Assembly (NCBI GenBank): GCA_017555765.1
Contig: JAFZFT010000063.1
Location: 1-61,535 of the forward strand
Source of the DNA: Clostridia bacterium
GTDB taxonomy: Bacteria > Bacillota > Clostridia > Oscillospirales > Acutalibacteraceae
Length of the DNA: 61,535 bases
Direction: 5' to 3'
This document shows positions 60,826 through 61,535 of this stretch, piece after piece. Position 1 is the first letter of the stretch. Every line of letters starts with the position of its first letter. The position numbers and the translations under genes are program-made. The notes under the pieces are model-generated. The model had not been told where the DNA came from. It did no database searches and saw only the letters and a program-made list of their open reading frames with translations.

Positions 60826-61535
60826 TTATTGTTCACCGATAATTGATTCGAGAATTCTGACCGTTTCCTTGCGGTCGTAGGTTTCAAAATGCAGGTCAAG
60901 CACATCGCCTGCAGATATACCGGATTGTGAGTGATGGTGAGTTGATGCCTTTTTATGCACGGATAAAACAGTGCAGCTGGGCGGCCAGAGGATGTCTCTT
61001 ATGAGCTTACCTTCAGCAAAAGCACCTTCAGCAACTGTCATTGAAATATCAACGGTTTCTTTTGCTTTGCTTTCGTTTTCTTTTTTGAGCTTTGACGCGA
61101 TAACGATGTCGGTGAAATCGTGTATGCCGAGTGCTTCAACTGCCATATAGGCTACTGTTACGCCTACTGCTACGGGAAGAAGATTCAGCGTACCGCCGAG
61201 AGCTTCAACACAGAAGGCGAGGGACATAAGCGGTATTTTCGAAGAAGCGGCAAGGAAGGAAGCGACACCCGTGATAACACAGATGATGTAATATTCCTCA
61301 GGGAGAATACCGAGAGATATCATTGCTTTGCCGCAAAGAGTACCGATAATTGCACCGAAACAGAGATTAGGTACAAAAAGACCGCCGGTGACACCCGTAT
61401 TGTTTGCGACAATCATCAGAATTCCTCTTACGCAAAGAAGGAGAATCAGAATGCGCCAATCCATATGACCCTCGAAGAGCTCTTCGATAATATTTTCACC
61501 CGAGGAAACTGCACCCTCGAGAAAATAGCCGATAA
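60826..61535 (-). CDS. ClC-type voltage-gated chloride channel/transporter, 5' truncated by window end
   Basis: At least 236 residues; the frame stays open to 61535, so the N-terminus is missing. The ClC motif GGLFVPNLCFGAIIG lies just after the visible methionine region, and SSKIPLMSLAFCVEALGGT follows with the central helices. The C-terminal 80 residues form a TrkA-C-like domain (LIRDILWPPSCTVLSVHKK region). ClC proteins move chloride or fluoride, or exchange it for protons. The selectivity filter (GxGxP) would lie in the missing half, so channel or antiporter type is unknown. Confidence 0.88.
   Translation of the reverse strand, partial: IGYFLEGAVSSGENIIEELFEGHMDWRILILLLCVRGILMIVANNTGVTGGLFVPNLCFGAIIGTLCGKAMISLGILPEEYYIICVITGVASFLAASSKIPLMSLAFCVEALGGTLNLLPVAVGVTVAYMAVEALGIHDFTDIVIASKLKKENESKAKETVDISMTVAEGAFAEGKLIRDILWPPSCTVLSVHKKASTHHHSQSGISAGDVLDLHFETYDRKETVRILESIIGEQ

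Overview
The window looks like the chromosome of an anaerobic gut Clostridium-relative (Oscillospirales/Ruminococcaceae type). Evidence: moderate GC, A/G-rich Shine-Dalgarno sites, Gram-positive sigma-A promoters with 17-18 bp spacers, pyruvate formate-lyase behind a ZTP riboswitch, a [FeFe]-hydrogenase-like sensor operon, SpoIID-like/peptidoglycan-binding proteins typical of spore formers, a GH2 beta-galactosidase, two GPH-type sugar symporters, NrdR, a clostripain-family protease and small secreted proteins. No rRNA, CRISPR array, complete insertion sequence or prophage was seen.

Layout. 1-3303: end of a possible FliB-like gene, a MATE exporter behind a small secreted protein, an unassigned structured intergenic element and an MTA/SAH-nucleosidase-like gene. 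3354-8655: one long operon (PHP phosphoesterase, unknown, DRTGG, anti-sigma-type ATPase, hydrogenase-like iron-sulfur protein, second DRTGG-type protein, second PHP protein, C_GCAxxG_C_C protein) that reads as a redox or hydrogen sensing and signalling module. 8670-15710: GPH transporter with a membrane-anchored partner, then ZTP riboswitch-pflB-pflA-EamA, and a zinc-ribbon protein. 15784-19540: an accessory region built on tRNA-Pro(TGG). Partial tRNA copies lie on both sides of the intact tRNA, followed by an AT-rich pair of genes (multi-zinc-ribbon Vsr-like nuclease and membrane protein) and a small SHOCT-like mobile-element remnant.

19541-29500: clostripain-like protease, a two-domain flavodoxin-fold oxidoreductase, a surface acylation set (lipoprotein, MBOAT, DHHW), a SpoIID-like/peptidoglycan-binding trio and a small cysteine-rich membrane protein. 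29504-37214: pyridoxamine kinase divergent from its MocR-type regulator, cysK, nrdR, sugar-phosphate isomerase-like, split chromate transporter, esterase and an unknown. 37316-45134: large GH38/GH57-like protein, secreted protein, SulP transporter, rpsF-ssb-rpsR, and a foldase-like lipoprotein. 45136-55156: PPOX protein, secreted PHP protein with GPH transporter, rlmCD-type methyltransferase and lacZ. Two unlinked four-helix-bundle genes are inserted among these. 55175-61535: ABC transporter, a degenerate P-type-ATPase-like membrane protein, rlmB, pth, and a ClC channel cut by the window end.

The most striking unexplained structure is the pair of four-helix-bundle cassettes (about 45640-46220 and 51457-52104). 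Each 119-codon gene is flanked on both sides by four copies of a constant 7-mer (NCGATAT on the right, its reverse complement ATATCGN on the left), with different small hairpins between copies. The variable base matches within a cassette and differs between cassettes. Next are the tRNA-Pro locus, where inserts have rebuilt the 5' and 3' tRNA ends; the hydrogenase-like sensor operon; and the P-type ATPase-like protein that has lost the DKTGT motif.
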